A program made the position numbers and the translations under genes. Shown piece after piece: positions 27,830 to 37,678 of a DNA stretch of 64,000 nucleotides. Under the pieces are notes generated by a model that saw nothing but the letters and a program-made list of their open reading frames with translations, ran no database searches and had not been told where the DNA came from. Origin of the DNA: Trichococcus sp. K1Tr (GTDB lineage Bacteria > Bacillota > Bacilli > Lactobacillales > Aerococcaceae); contig NZ_JAQMHR010000001.1 of assembly GCF_028309625.1 (NCBI RefSeq), positions 558,001 through 622,000 of the forward strand, read 5' to 3'. Within the stretch, counting starts at the first letter, position 1. Every line of letters starts with the position of its first letter.

Positions 27830-28627
27830 TTATTCAGCGAACCAAGTTGTGTAGATTTCATCGTACGTTCCATCTTCACGCATGTCGTTCAACGCTCCAT
27901 CAATCGCTTCTTTCAGTGCGACATCTTCCTTGCGGACACCCACACCATATTCTTCCTCGCCAAAATTATCGGTAAGAACGGTATACTTTTCCTCACCTTT
28001 TTGCTTCATTGTGTAACGGCCCAACACTTCATCAACGACGATTGCGTCACTGCGGCCACTTTCCAGGTCATTGAACACGTCATTGAAAGTAGGGTACAAA
28101 ATAGCCGTGCCCCCATCAAACTCAGCGGCAATTCCCGTTTCGTCGGCATTGATGGCATCGAATGCCGCAGATCCTTGTTGTGTCGCGACGACTTTCCCGG
28201 CCAAATCGGCTTTTGTTTCGATATCACTGTCCGCCATTGTGACGATGATTTGGCTGTTGTTCAGATAAGGTTCTGTGAAAAGCACTTTCTCTTTGCGCTC
28301 ATCCGTGATGGTATAGCCATTCCAGATCATGTCGATGTTCCCGGAAGCCAATTCGGTTTCCTTCATTGCCCAATCAATCGGCTGGAAAGTGATTTCAACA
28401 TCCAAGCGTTCAGCGACTTCTTTCGCCAAGTCGACGTCAAAGCCGACGATTTCGCCGCTCTCATCTTTGAAGCCCATCGGTGCAAAAGTATCGTCCAACC
28501 CCATCACCAATGTTTCTTTGATCCCTGAATCTTCCGATCCGCTTGCAGAAGAATCCTCAGCAGCTCCTCCACCGCATGCAGCCAATAAACTTGTAGATGC
28601 CAACAACATTAATGCTAATTTTTTCAT
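27830..28627 (-). CDS. Amino-acid ABC transporter substrate-binding lipoprotein, copy 1
   Basis: A 265-residue family 3 binding protein, first gene after the T-box. The signal peptide MKKLALMLLASTSLLAACGG has a lipobox LAAC. GLDDTFAPMGFKDESGEIVG and FDVDLAKEVAERLDVEITFQ match copy 2 closely, including the shared block QPIDWAMKETEL. The C-terminal lobe differs more (YGVGVRKEDVALKEAID versus MAVAFKKDNTDLQERVD). ATG 28627 has GGAGGAG. Together with its T-box this points to cystine or cysteine uptake. Confidence 0.92.
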   Translation of the reverse strand: MKKLALMLLASTSLLAACGGGAAEDSSASGSEDSGIKETLVMGLDDTFAPMGFKDESGEIVGFDVDLAKEVAERLDVEITFQPIDWAMKETELASGNIDMIWNGYTITDERKEKVLFTEPYLNNSQIIVTMADSDIETKADLAGKVVATQQGSAAFDAINADETGIAAEFDGGTAILYPTFNDVFNDLESGRSDAIVVDEVLGRYTMKQKGEEKYTVLTDNFGEEEYGVGVRKEDVALKEAIDGALNDMREDGTYDEIYTTWFAE

Positions 28628-28694
28628 ATTCTTCTCCTCCATATATGTGTACTTTTTTATTACCGTATTTTGTGGTGGCCCCTCATCAATCCGT

Positions 28695-28988
28695 TTCCAA
28701 TAAAAAAAGCCCTCTAACTTCCTGCTGAAAGTTAAAGGACGATTGAAGTCGTGGTTCCACCTTTTTTTGCGGCATCTTCACAGAAACCGCCTCATAACGT
28801 TCCATTCGAAACGTCAGCGCTGTAACGGGCACAACCGAGTCAACCTACTGAGAACAGCGGATGCTGTCTTTTCGGCCTTCTTGCTCAGAGACGTGATTTC
28901 ACTGCATGCTATTGTTTGCTCGCACCACCCGCAAACTCTCTGGAAATAGGCAAAAGTTACTTTTTCTCTTCATTGCATTTAGAATTTA
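28695..28988 (-). promoter_or_regulatory. T-box riboswitch, probably cysteine-specific, for the ABC transporter operon
   Basis: The minus strand carries AAGGTGGAACCACG (complement of 28750-28763) and a terminator CCTTTAACTT/AAGTTAGAGG plus seven T. Stem I has an AGAG motif, an apical GTTTGC/GCAAAC helix, and CTATT/AATAG below it. The 3' specifier region reads CATGCAGTGAA, allowing UGC (28906-28904, Cys) or AUG (Met). The variable T-box base is A (TGGA), which pairs with a U73 discriminator. Bacterial tRNA-Cys has U73 and tRNA-Met has A73, so Cys is favoured. Confidence 0.88.
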
Positions 28989-28993
28989 AGACA

Positions 28994-29021
28994 ATAATAC
29001 CACAGCGTTCGTTAAATGCAA
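28994..29021 (-). promoter_or_regulatory. Promoter of the cysteine T-box operon
   Basis: TTGCAT (29021-29016) and TATTAT (28999-28994), spacer 16 nt. Confidence 0.7.
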
Positions 29022-29061
29022 GCATTTCATTAAAAAAGATCTCATTCATTTCTCATCATGG

Positions 29062-29586
29062 TCAGTCGTACATCCAGCCCACAAGTTTAAACAATGGGTA
29101 ATAAATTACAATGAACAGCACAATGTTCAACACGATGGTTGGTCCCAGACGTTCTGAAGCGAAAGCGCTGAAATCAAGCTGCGTAATGTCAATCAAGCTG
29201 TAAAAGCCAAAAACGAATGAATCAACCATAACGATCGCTAAGATGAACAACAGAGCCAACACGAAAACATTTTCCGTCAAATATTTCTGCATTTTCTTCA
29301 CGAAGTACACGATCACCGCAAAAGCGACTGCGTAAACGCCCAAAATGCCGCTGTAATAACTGTCGAACAACAGCCCGAACAGAACTGCGTATAACTGCAT
29401 CGGTTGTTTTGGGAAGTAGTAGGCAAAAAGCACGAATCCGAACAGCGCCAAGTGCGGCACAAGGATATACTCTTCACTGACGAACTGGCCCGGGAAGGCA
29501 TTGATCAAAAAACCATCCAAAATCAAAAGCAAGTAAAGCATCACGGGGATGAAATAAGTGTGATGCAAAGATCTGTTCTGCACCAT
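29062..29586 (-). CDS. mreD: Rod shape-determining protein MreD
   Basis: A 174-residue protein with about five membrane helices, as in the MreD family of the elongasome. It begins MVQNRSLHHTYFIPVMLYLL and contains YAVLFGLLFDSYYSGILGVY, the family's GLxxDxxxxxxLG motif. The start is ATG 29586, whose A is shared with the mreC stop (TGATG); an in-frame GTG at 29589 is less likely. Last gene of mreBCD. Confidence 0.93.
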   Translation of the reverse strand: MVQNRSLHHTYFIPVMLYLLLILDGFLINAFPGQFVSEEYILVPHLALFGFVLFAYYFPKQPMQLYAVLFGLLFDSYYSGILGVYAVAFAVIVYFVKKMQKYLTENVFVLALLFILAIVMVDSFVFGFYSLIDITQLDFSAFASERLGPTIVLNIVLFIVIYYPLFKLVGWMYD

Positions 29587-30440
29587 CACTCACCACTCCC
29601 GCTCAGCCGTTTGATGACCGTCACGAAACGGATATTATAAACCTCTCCGGCAGGCTCGATCGTCACCTGTTTGAACAGGCCGTAGCTGTCCATGGATACT
29701 TCTTTGACGGTTCCGATCAACAAGGCGCTTGGCGAAACGCCGCCCAATCCTGATGTGATCACACTGTCGCCCGGATTGATCACTGCATCCGGGGCAATCT
29801 GGGACATGGAAAGCATCTTCGTATTTTCATCATAGCCATTGACGATGCCATGAACAGGTCCGGATTCCGTTTGGATTTCAGCTGACACGCGGTTGGTCGT
29901 ATCGTTTGAAGTGGTCAACAAAAGCACTTTCGCGCTGGTCGAATTGACTTCGGATACACGGCCGATCAGACCGTTTCCGGCCATCACCGACATGTCGACC
30001 TCCACCCCGTCCTGGGACCCTTTGTCGATGACGATCTGGTTCAGCCAACTGTCCGGGTTGCGGGATACTACGGAAGCATTGATTTGTTCATATTCTGATA
30101 AAGTGTTTTTTAGTTCAAGCTCTTCCTGCATCCGGGCATTTTCTTGCTCCAGATTATAGACTTTCACTTGCAGCTCATAAACGGTATCAATTTTACTTTT
30201 TAAAGATTGGTTTTCTTCATACGTATTCATCAGGTTATCGACTGAATCAACAAAATTCGCCACTACTTCCGCTGGCTTAGAAAATATTCTCGCAATGGAG
30301 CCCGTCACATCGTTCCCTACTTGTTGCGGTATCGATGTATCTTCTCTGTTGTTGGTGAGAGAATATGCTATCAAGCTGATAAAGGTGATCACACTGATCA
30401 ATAGGATAATCAATTTTTTGTTGTTAAAAAACTGATTCAC
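29586..30440 (-). CDS. mreC: Rod shape-determining protein MreC
   Basis: A 284-residue protein. One N-terminal membrane helix (KLIILLISVITFISLIAYSL) is followed by a coiled coil (about residues 65-110, rich in E, L and K), then the double beta-barrel domain (VVSRNPDSWLNQIVIDKGSQ, GLIGRVSEV, SALLIGTVKEV). MreC scaffolds the elongasome outside the membrane. The start is GTG 30440 with GAGGTG upstream. It is 45 nt downstream of mreB. Confidence 0.95.
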   Translation of the reverse strand: MNQFFNNKKLIILLISVITFISLIAYSLTNNREDTSIPQQVGNDVTGSIARIFSKPAEVVANFVDSVDNLMNTYEENQSLKSKIDTVYELQVKVYNLEQENARMQEELELKNTLSEYEQINASVVSRNPDSWLNQIVIDKGSQDGVEVDMSVMAGNGLIGRVSEVNSTSAKVLLLTTSNDTTNRVSAEIQTESGPVHGIVNGYDENTKMLSMSQIAPDAVINPGDSVITSGLGGVSPSALLIGTVKEVSMDSYGLFKQVTIEPAGEVYNIRFVTVIKRLSGSGE

Positions 30441-30485
30441 ATTGACACCTCATTTCGTACATCACTTTCAATTACATTCATTATC

Positions 30486-31508
30486 TTAATGCCTTAAATT
30501 TTTACGCTTGTACACGTTGATATTCTTCAATGTTTCGCCTGTCCCGATGGAAACGCAATCCAATGGATCGTTGGCGATAAATACAGGAACTTCCGCTTCC
30601 GCCGAAATGACTTCAGCAATGTTCTTCAACAAAGCCCCGCCGCCTGTCAAAACGATGCCATGATCGATGACGTCGGCAGATATTTCGGGAGGAGTCTCTT
30701 CCAGAACTTCCCTCACGGAAAGGATGATGTTCTCGACCACATCGTGGATTGCAACCGCTACATCCTCGGCATGGATCTCCAAAGTCTTGGGCAGGCCGTT
30801 GACCATATCGCGGCCCCTTATTTCCATGGAGCCGTAGGAAGCTGCCTTTTCGATGTCGGCACAACCGATCGTTATTTTGATGTTCTCGGCCGTCCGCTCG
30901 CCGATCAACAGACCGTACTTTTTGCGTATGAACTGAATGATTGCCTCATCCATGCGATCGCCAGCGGCTGTGCTGGAACGGCTCGTAACGATGCCTCCGA
31001 GCGAAATTGTCGCGACATCCGTCGTCCCGCCACCGATGTCCACGACCATATTGCCTGTAGGCGCATGCACCGGAAGTCCGGCACCCACCGCGGCAGCAAA
31101 AGGCTCCTCTATGATGAAAGCTTCTTTGGCTCCGGCTGTCCGGGTAGCATCCAGAACTGCCCGTTTCTCGACTTCCGTCACACCACTTGGTACGCAGACC
31201 ATCACGTATGGTTTGATGAATGCATTTCCAGTCGCTTTTTTGATGAAATATTTCATCATTGCGACAGTTGTATCATAATCCGCAATGACGCCTTCCTTCA
31301 TCGGGCGGGATGCCACAATGGTTCCTGGTGTCCTGCCAAGCATCTGGAAAGCCTCTTCCCCAACGGACAGAATCTCCCCCGTATGGATATTTTTGGCGAC
31401 GACAGAAGGTTCTCTGATCACAATGCCTTTGCCGGCTATGAAGACGATCGTATTGGCCGTACCTAAATCAATTCCGATGTTTTTACCCTTAAAATTCAAA
31501 CTTACCAA
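30486..31508 (-). CDS. mreB: Rod shape-determining protein MreB
   Basis: A 340-residue bacterial actin. The phosphate-1 loop [26 protein letters not shown] and the C-terminal [11 protein letters not shown] are intact. It organises lateral wall synthesis. The start is TTG 31508 with AAGGATGAG about 10 nt upstream; the next candidate is TTG 31499. It heads mreBCD. I see no strong promoter in 31509-31730 beyond an isolated TAAAAT. Confidence 0.96.
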   Translation of the reverse strand: MVSLNFKGKNIGIDLGTANTIVFIAGKGIVIREPSVVAKNIHTGEILSVGEEAFQMLGRTPGTIVASRPMKEGVIADYDTTVAMMKYFIKKATGNAFIKPYVMVCVPSGVTEVEKRAVLDATRTAGAKEAFIIEEPFAAAVGAGLPVHAPTGNMVVDIGGGTTDVATISLGGIVTSRSSTAAGDRMDEAIIQFIRKKYGLLIGERTAENIKITIGCADIEKAASYGSMEIRGRDMVNGLPKTLEIHAEDVAVAIHDVVENIILSVREVLEETPPEISADVIDHGIVLTGGGALLKNIAEVISAEAEVPVFIANDPLDCVSIGTGETLKNINVYKRKNLRH

Positions 31509-31734
31509 GTACTTCTCATCCTTCCGTCTGATTGACTACAAACTCTCCCACAAACAAATTCTTTTCTATTTTACCACAAACCGGAACAAGAAAAACATCA
31601 ATGTAACAAACAAAAGAAAGAATTAATCTATTTGACAGGAATGCCGTCGATCGGTAATGCTGACGTAAACAACTCACCCTAATTGACACAATATATCTAC
31701 ACGAGCCACAGTGAATCCTCCAGCAGGTCGGCAT

Positions 31735-31768
31735 TTAAAAAGGCCCGAGACAGTGTCCCGGACCCTTT
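31735..31768 (-). terminator. Terminator of the first csp gene
   Basis: The hairpin AAAGGGTCCGGGACA-C-TGTCTCGGGCCTT is followed by TTTT on the minus strand. It closely resembles the ezrA terminator at 41056-41086. The rest of 31509-31734 shows no gene. Confidence 0.85.
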
Positions 31769-31789
31769 GATCGTTTAAGTTAAGGAAAA

Positions 31790-31990
31790 TTAGATTTTTT
31801 CTACGTTAGAAGCTTGCGGTCCACGGTTTCCATCAACGATTTCGAATGAAACTGCTTGTCCTTCTTCTAATGATTTGAAGCCGTCGCCCAAGATAGCTGA
31901 GAAATGTACGAATACGTCGTCTCCGCTTTCGCGTTCGATAAATCCAAACCCTTTTTCTGCGTTAAACCATTTTACTGTTCCTTTTTCCAT
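31790..31990 (-). CDS. Cold shock protein (CspA family)
   Basis: A 66-residue single OB-fold RNA chaperone. RNP1 is KGFGFIE and RNP2 [10 protein letters not shown] 31990 with GAGGAGGA upstream is chosen; an in-frame upstream extension lacks a site. It is preceded by a 5' UTR of about 95 nt, as usual for csp genes. A second csp lies at 54823-55023. Confidence 0.96.
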   Translation of the reverse strand: MEKGTVKWFNAEKGFGFIERESGDDVFVHFSAILGDGFKSLEEGQAVSFEIVDGNRGPQASNVEKI

Positions 31991-32087
31991 GAAAAATTCC
32001 TCCTCGTGCAAAGCACTAAAAATGTGATTCTTGCTTTTGGTACGATAGGAATGTTCAAGACAATCTTTTCTTTACCAAACAAAAACA

Positions 32088-32124
32088 CTGATATAATGAT
32101 ATATCAGGTTTTCCGATATTGCAA
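32088..32124 (-). promoter_or_regulatory. Promoter of the first csp gene with a palindrome over the -10
   Basis: TTGCAA (32124-32119) and TATCAT (32101-32096) are 17 nt apart. A perfect inverted repeat CTGATATA-TCAT-TATATCAG (32107-32088) covers the -10, an operator-like or hairpin-forming element. Confidence 0.6.
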
Positions 32125-32180
32125 GTTTTTTGCCATCAGATTTTCATTTTCATCTGCGGAAATATTGGCGGCAATAGAGA

Positions 32181-32870
32181 CTAAATGATGCCGTATTCCC
32201 GCAGGCTGAGATAGTCATCGACCCCGATGATGAAATGGTCAAGGATTTCGATCCCCATCATCTCTCCGCATTCCACCATCCTGCGGGTGAAGACCAGATC
32301 AGCTTCCGAGGGATCGGGGTTCCCGGAAGGATGATTGTGCGCAAGGATGATCCGCGCAGCGGCAAACCTTACCGCTTCACGGAAAATCTCGCGCGGATGC
32401 GCAACCGAACTGTTCAGGCTGCCGATGAATATCGTCTTCTTCTTGATGATTTCGTTCTTTGTGTTCAGATAGACAGCCACCACGTGTTCCTGCTGGAGAT
32501 CGCGCATCTCTTTCTGCAGAAGTGTTCCGGCACTTTGCGTCGAGGTGATCGTTCCGCTCTTCAATTGCGTGGCATTGGCTACGCGCACTCCCAACTCGAC
32601 ACAGGCCTTGATTTCGATCGCTTTGGTTCGGCCGATTCCGTGGATTGAAGTCAACTCTTCCAGTGAGGCCATCTTCAAGGAATGCAGATCTTCGAACTCA
32701 TTCAGCACCCGTAACGCCAGTTGCATGACATTGCTGTCCCTGGGCCCCGTCCGCAGAATGATCGCCAATAATTCATGCGTCGCCAGGGCTTTTTCTCCGA
32801 ATTGATCCAATCTTTCACGCGGGCGCGAGGCTTTCGGAACCTCCATCAGCAGATTTGTTTCTTGAACCAT
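32181..32870 (-). CDS. radC: RadC family protein (JAMM domain, UPF0758)
   Basis: A 229-residue protein. An N-terminal helix-hairpin-helix part (ELTSIHGIGRTKAIEIKACVE) precedes a JAMM-type metal site (ILAHNHPSGNPDPSEAD). The historical DNA-repair assignment is not well supported; the biochemical function is open. Proximity to mreBCD is conserved in Firmicutes. AAGGGG precedes ATG 32870. Confidence 0.93.
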   Translation of the reverse strand: MVQETNLLMEVPKASRPRERLDQFGEKALATHELLAIILRTGPRDSNVMQLALRVLNEFEDLHSLKMASLEELTSIHGIGRTKAIEIKACVELGVRVANATQLKSGTITSTQSAGTLLQKEMRDLQQEHVVAVYLNTKNEIIKKKTIFIGSLNSSVAHPREIFREAVRFAAARIILAHNHPSGNPDPSEADLVFTRRMVECGEMMGIEILDHFIIGVDDYLSLREYGII

Positions 32871-32929
32871 CCTGTTTTACCCCTTTCCTTCCGTCTACTC
32901 AATAGATACGCAGGAAGGGGCGGAACAGG

Positions 32930-33589
32930 TTATTTCTCTTTCAGCCAATCCATGACCGCGTGCAGGTCCGGCAAAATGGCAATCGTTTTTGCTTTCGCTT
33001 CGTCATCCGGAACGATCAGATCCGGGATCATGATCACTTCAATGCCCGCATCATAGGCCGCACGGATGCCGTTAAGCGAATCTTCCAGGATCAGACAGTC
33101 CTCTTTCGGAATGCCGAGGGGTTTCCAGGCGCTCAGGAAGATTTCCGGATCCGGTTTGGCGAAGGATACTTCATCCCCGCAGACTTGGTAGCGGAAATAC
33201 TGCGAAATATCAGCCAATTCGAGGTAGAAGCTGACTTCTCTCCTCCGGCTGCTGGAAGCAACGACGCACACCACGCCCTCCTCCTTCAGAAAGGCCAGCA
33301 AGTCATAAAGGCCTTTTTTGATCGGGAGTCCCTGCTCGGAGGCGATGTCCGTCTGCCGCTTCTTCATTTTTCTCAGGAATCGCTCCGCCAGTTCAGCATC
33401 GCCGAAGTCGGATGCCAATTCAGGCATCACATCCTTATCGGATCGCCCTACTTGCTTCAGGTAATAATCGAAGTCGAACGCTATCGGCAAGGCCAGCTCT
33501 TCCGCCAATTCACCTTGTGCCTGATAGCCCAACGTTTCCGTATCGAACATCAGTCCATCCATATCAAAAATGACCGCTTTTTTACGCAT
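32930..33589 (-). CDS. HAD-superfamily hydrolase (beta-phosphoglucomutase-like)
   Basis: A 219-residue HAD phosphatase. Motif I is VIFDMDGLMFDTE, motif II VVASSSRR, motif III lysine in SFAKPDPEIF, and motif IV ILEDSLNGIRAA. The helical cap domain between I and II is of the C1 type. The substrate is unknown; small sugar phosphates are likely. The SD overlaps the folC stop, one nucleotide before ATG 33589, so it is translationally coupled to folC. Confidence 0.92.
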   Translation of the reverse strand: MRKKAVIFDMDGLMFDTETLGYQAQGELAEELALPIAFDFDYYLKQVGRSDKDVMPELASDFGDAELAERFLRKMKKRQTDIASEQGLPIKKGLYDLLAFLKEEGVVCVVASSSRRREVSFYLELADISQYFRYQVCGDEVSFAKPDPEIFLSAWKPLGIPKEDCLILEDSLNGIRAAYDAGIEVIMIPDLIVPDDEAKAKTIAILPDLHAVMDWLKEK

Positions 33590-33590
33590 C

Positions 33591-34901
33591 TCAAAACTCC
33601 TTATTCTTTAATAAATAATGTCTAACTTCGGAAAGAAAATACAGTGAGCCTGTAATCAATAGCATGCCCGCTTCGGATTGCGTCGCCTTCAGATCATCGA
33701 TCGCAAAGCGCCAATCTTCATAGGCCGCAGCTTCTGGCACGCCCACCCGCTCGCACAGTTCCTTGACAGAGGCAGCCCTCGGAAAATCGAAACTGGTCAC
33801 GTACAGCTTGCTGTCCGGGATCGACTTGATCAACTGGCCCATTTCCTCCAAGTCCTTATCCGCCAACGCAGCCAACAGAATGGTGATATTTTTGTCAGAA
33901 AACTTCTTTTTGACCGCCTCAGTCAGCACTTCCATAGCCGGGATATTGTGGGCACCATCCAGCATGACGAACGGTTCTTGCGAAACGATCTCCATCCGGA
34001 CTGGCCAAGCTGTCCCCAGAAGTCCTGCTTTGATTGTGGTCTCCGAGTAGTTTAAAGCGTATTTTTTGCAGAACAGCAAGTAGGTCTGCAGCGCAGTGGC
34101 CGCATTGTCGACTTGATGGCCACCCATCAAGGCAATTTCAAGGTTTTCAAAAGTGCCCAAAGGAGAGGCAAAGTCAAAGACTTCATGGTAATCGGAACCC
34201 TCATGCCAATTGGTGACGCTGAAGTCCGGTCCGAATACATGCAAGGGCGCTGCCTTTTTTTCCGCAGTGTCCCGCATCACCGACAAAGCCTCTTCAGGCA
34301 ATCTTCCGATGATGACAGGTGTCCCTTTCTTGATGATGCCGGCTTTTTGATAGGCGATTTTCTCAATGGTATTCCCGAGAATATTGCTGTGGTCTTTGCC
34401 TATCGTCGTGATGAGCGACAAATCCGGCTCGGCAACATTCGTGCTGTCGTAAAGACCGCCCAGACCGACTTCCAACAATACGACATCGCACGGATGGGAG
34501 CCAAAATAGGAGAACATCATGGCGGTCACTACTTCGAATTCCGTCAGCGGACCCATATCCGTCAGGCCGATTTCTTCATAGAGTGCGTAAAGGATGTTCG
34601 CTTGTTCCAATACGTCTTCATCCGGGATGTTCGCTCCATTCACGCCGATCCTTTCATTGAAACTGACGATATGCGGCGAGGTGAAGGTTCCCACCGTATA
34701 GCCAGCCGCCATGAACAGGCTTCTTAAGTAAGCAACATTCGACCCTTTTCCATTTGTTCCGGCAATATGGATGGATCTGAATTTGCGTTCCGGGTGATCC
34801 AGTTTTTCCATCAACCATTTCATCCGGACTATTCCCGGTTTAGGGCCCATGCCTTTGCGGGTATGGATCCATTCCATCGCTTCTTCATAAGTTGCAAACA
34901 T
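33591..34901 (-). CDS. folC: Folylpolyglutamate synthase/dihydrofolate synthase
   Basis: A 436-residue Mur-ligase-like enzyme that adds glutamate to folates. The P-loop is IAGTNGKGSNVAYL, followed by FTSPHIVSFNERI, LEVGLGGLYDSTNV, ITTIGKDHSNILG and MLDGAHNIPAM. It lies 90 nt downstream of valS, the usual valS-folC order, with a hairpin in between. Only a weak Shine-Dalgarno precedes ATG 34901. Confidence 0.95.
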   Translation of the reverse strand: MFATYEEAMEWIHTRKGMGPKPGIVRMKWLMEKLDHPERKFRSIHIAGTNGKGSNVAYLRSLFMAAGYTVGTFTSPHIVSFNERIGVNGANIPDEDVLEQANILYALYEEIGLTDMGPLTEFEVVTAMMFSYFGSHPCDVVLLEVGLGGLYDSTNVAEPDLSLITTIGKDHSNILGNTIEKIAYQKAGIIKKGTPVIIGRLPEEALSVMRDTAEKKAAPLHVFGPDFSVTNWHEGSDYHEVFDFASPLGTFENLEIALMGGHQVDNAATALQTYLLFCKKYALNYSETTIKAGLLGTAWPVRMEIVSQEPFVMLDGAHNIPAMEVLTEAVKKKFSDKNITILLAALADKDLEEMGQLIKSIPDSKLYVTSFDFPRAASVKELCERVGVPEAAAYEDWRFAIDDLKATQSEAGMLLITGSLYFLSEVRHYLLKNKEF

Positions 34902-34929
34902 CTACCGCTTCACTCCATTTCCATTTAAG

Positions 34930-34969
34930 AAGAACCCTATCCACAAAGGAGCTTGCTAATAGGGTTCTT
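34930..34969 (-). terminator. Hairpin after valS (weak terminator or attenuator)
   Basis: The perfect 11-bp stem AAGAACCCTAT/ATAGGGTTCTT lies between valS and folC. The following tract (CTTAAAT) is T-poor, so readthrough into folC is likely. Confidence 0.55.
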
Positions 34970-34991
34970 CCTGTTCAATTCGATTCTCTTA

Positions 34992-37640
34992 TCAAGCTAG
35001 CTGTTCTTTTAGGGCAGCGATGCGTTCTTCAACGGCCGCCAATTTTTCGCGGTATTCCGTTCCTTTTTGTTTCTCCCCGTCGATTACAGCCTGCGGGGCT
35101 TTGCTGACGAATTTTTCGTTGTTCAATTTGCTTTCCACCCGGTCGACTTCTTTGGTCAATTTCTCCGCCTCCTTCTCGAGACGGGAAATCTCATCTTCCA
35201 ATTTGATCAGACCGGCCAACGGCATATACACCTCTCCGCCTGAGAAAACCGCGGTGACAGCGTCGCTGGCTGCCTGGATGTGTTGGCCGATTTCCAGTGT
35301 ATCCGGGTTGCAGAAGCGGAAGATGTACGATTCGTTGGCGCGGAAAATCGCTTCGGTCGCCTCGTCATTCACTTTCAGCTGCATCGGAACTTTCTTGGAT
35401 AACGGTGTGTTCATTTCAGCGCGGACATTGCGGACGCCGCGGATCAATTCGATCAGTTTTTCCATCGCTTCCTCAGCTGCTTCATCGATGTAGCTGTCAT
35501 CCGCTTCCGGATAGGCTGCCGTCACGATGGAATCGCCTTGATGCGGTACATTCTGCCAAATCTCTTCGGTGACGAACGGCATGACTGGATGCAATAAGCG
35601 CAACACATTATCCAAAACATACGCCAAGATGCTGCGGGTTGTCTGTTTGGCCTCTTCATTTTCCCCTTGCAGAACTTCCTTGGACATTTCGATATACCAG
35701 TCACAGTAATCATCCCAGATGAAACGGTACAACAATCGGCCGGCTTCACCGAATTCAAATTTCTCGAACAGATCCGTCACTTTTGTGATGGTCTTGTTCA
35801 GGCTGGAAAGGATCCATTTATCGGCGATCGTCTTTTCCCCTGAAATGTCGATAGCGTCGAATGTCAGATCTTCCAAATTTAGCAGCACGTAACGGCTGGC
35901 ATTCCAGATTTTGTTGATGAAGTTCCAGGATGCATCCATCTTCTCATAGCTGAAGCGGACATCCTGACCAGGTGCGGAACCGTTCGCCAAGAACCAACGC
36001 AAAGCATCCGCCCCGTATTTTTCGACCACATCCATCGGGTCGATCCCGTTTCCGAGCGATTTGCTCATTTTGCGGCCTTGCTCGTCACGGATCAGGCCAT
36101 GGATCAGCACATTCTCAAACGGACGCTTTTCGGTGAACTCCAGACTCTGGAAGATCATCCGGCTTACCCAGAAGAAGATGATGTCATATCCGGTAACCAA
36201 AGTGCTGGTAGGGAAATAACGTTTGAAATCTTCCGCCTCTTCATCCGGCCAGCCCATCGTCGAGAACGGCCAAAGCGCTGAACTGAACCACGTATCCAGA
36301 ACATCCTCATCCTGCGTCCAGTTTTCGCTGTCGCTCGGAGCTTCCATGCCTACGTACATTTCGCCGGTTTCTTTATGATACCAAGCCGGGATTTGATGTC
36401 CCCACCATAATTGGCGAGAAATGACCCAGTCATGGACGTTACCCATCCAAGTCAGGAAAGTATTCTCAAATCGTTCTGGATAGAAGGAAACTTTTTCTTC
36501 TGCGGATTGGTTTTCGACCGCACGCTCAGCCAACGGTTGCATTTTGACGAACCATTGCGTCGAGATGCGCGGTTCCACAATAACGTTTGTGCGTTCCGAA
36601 TGTCCGACGCTGTGGGTCATTTCTTCAATTTTGACCAAATAGCCCAGTTCTTCCATATCTTTTACGATCGCTTTGCGCGCTGCAAAACGGTCCATTCCTG
36701 CATATTTTCCGGCTGCTTCGTTCATCGTCGCATCATCGTTCATGACGTTCACTTGCGGCAAATCATGGCGCAAACCGACTTCAAAGTCGTTCGGGTCATG
36801 AGCGGGTGTGATCTTAACGACACCAGTACCGAAGTCCATCTCGACATAATCATCAGCGATGACCGGAATTTCCCGATTCACCAGCGGCAACGTCACGGTC
36901 TTGCCGATGAACTGCTGATATCTTGCATCTTCCGGATGAACCGCGATGGCAGTATCGCCCAACATAGTTTCGGGACGGGTAGTCGCCAACTCCAGGTAGC
37001 CTGAGCCATCCGTCATCGGATAGCGGAAGTGATAGAAGGCGCCCTGAACGTCCTTGTGGATGACTTCGATATCGGATAAGGCCGTTTTCGCTTTGGGATC
37101 CCAGTTGATGATGTAGGCGCCGCGGTAGATCAAGTCTTTTTCGTACAAGCCGACGAAGACTTTGCGGACCGCATCCGACAGACCCTCATCCAGCGTGAAA
37201 CGCTCGCGGTCATAATCAACGGAAATGCCCATTTTTCCCCATTGCTCGCGGATGACGCTAGCGTAATCCTCTTTCCATTCCCATACTTTGTCGACGAAGG
37301 CTTCCCGGCCCAGGTCATAACGGGTAAGGCCATCTTCGGCTAATTTCGCTTCAACCTTGGCTTGGGTGGCGATGCCGGCGTGGTCCATCCCAGGCAACCA
37401 CAGCGTATCGAATCCTTGCATGCGTTTTTGGCGGATCAACATATCCTGCAGCGTCACATCCCAGGCATGGCCCAAATGCAGTCTGCCGGTTACGTTCGGA
37501 GGCGGAATCACGATTGAATACGGTTTTTTGCTCTTGTCGCCGCTAGGTTTGAACAGCCCCGCTTCCACCCATTTTTGATATTTCCCTGCTTCTACTTGCT
37601 GGGGTTGATACTTTGTCGGCATTGCGTCTGCTTTAGACAT
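34992..37640 (-). CDS. valS: Valine-tRNA ligase
   Basis: An 882-residue class I synthetase. HIGH is present as [13 protein letters not shown] and KMSKS as [11 protein letters not shown]. The editing domain has [13 protein letters not shown]. The C-terminal ~65 residues form the ValRS coiled-coil arm ([18 protein letters not shown]). ATG 37640 has GAGAGGAAG upstream. It is controlled by a T-box leader. Confidence 0.97.
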   Translation of the reverse strand: MSKADAMPTKYQPQQVEAGKYQKWVEAGLFKPSGDKSKKPYSIVIPPPNVTGRLHLGHAWDVTLQDMLIRQKRMQGFDTLWLPGMDHAGIATQAKVEAKLAEDGLTRYDLGREAFVDKVWEWKEDYASVIREQWGKMGISVDYDRERFTLDEGLSDAVRKVFVGLYEKDLIYRGAYIINWDPKAKTALSDIEVIHKDVQGAFYHFRYPMTDGSGYLELATTRPETMLGDTAIAVHPEDARYQQFIGKTVTLPLVNREIPVIADDYVEMDFGTGVVKITPAHDPNDFEVGLRHDLPQVNVMNDDATMNEAAGKYAGMDRFAARKAIVKDMEELGYLVKIEEMTHSVGHSERTNVIVEPRISTQWFVKMQPLAERAVENQSAEEKVSFYPERFENTFLTWMGNVHDWVISRQLWWGHQIPAWYHKETGEMYVGMEAPSDSENWTQDEDVLDTWFSSALWPFSTMGWPDEEAEDFKRYFPTSTLVTGYDIIFFWVSRMIFQSLEFTEKRPFENVLIHGLIRDEQGRKMSKSLGNGIDPMDVVEKYGADALRWFLANGSAPGQDVRFSYEKMDASWNFINKIWNASRYVLLNLEDLTFDAIDISGEKTIADKWILSSLNKTITKVTDLFEKFEFGEAGRLLYRFIWDDYCDWYIEMSKEVLQGENEEAKQTTRSILAYVLDNVLRLLHPVMPFVTEEIWQNVPHQGDSIVTAAYPEADDSYIDEAAEEAMEKLIELIRGVRNVRAEMNTPLSKKVPMQLKVNDEATEAIFRANESYIFRFCNPDTLEIGQHIQAASDAVTAVFSGGEVYMPLAGLIKLEDEISRLEKEAEKLTKEVDRVESKLNNEKFVSKAPQAVIDGEKQKGTEYREKLAAVEERIAALKEQLA

Positions 37641-37678
37641 TCAGCCACTTCCTCTCTCTTTTACATTGATTTGTTGCG

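Noticed and set aside
28904-28908. Methionine (AUG) as the specifier of the ABC transporter T-box
   Set aside because: The T-box base A requires a U73 tRNA; initiator and elongator tRNA-Met have A73. The transporter class also does not fit the MetNIQ type.
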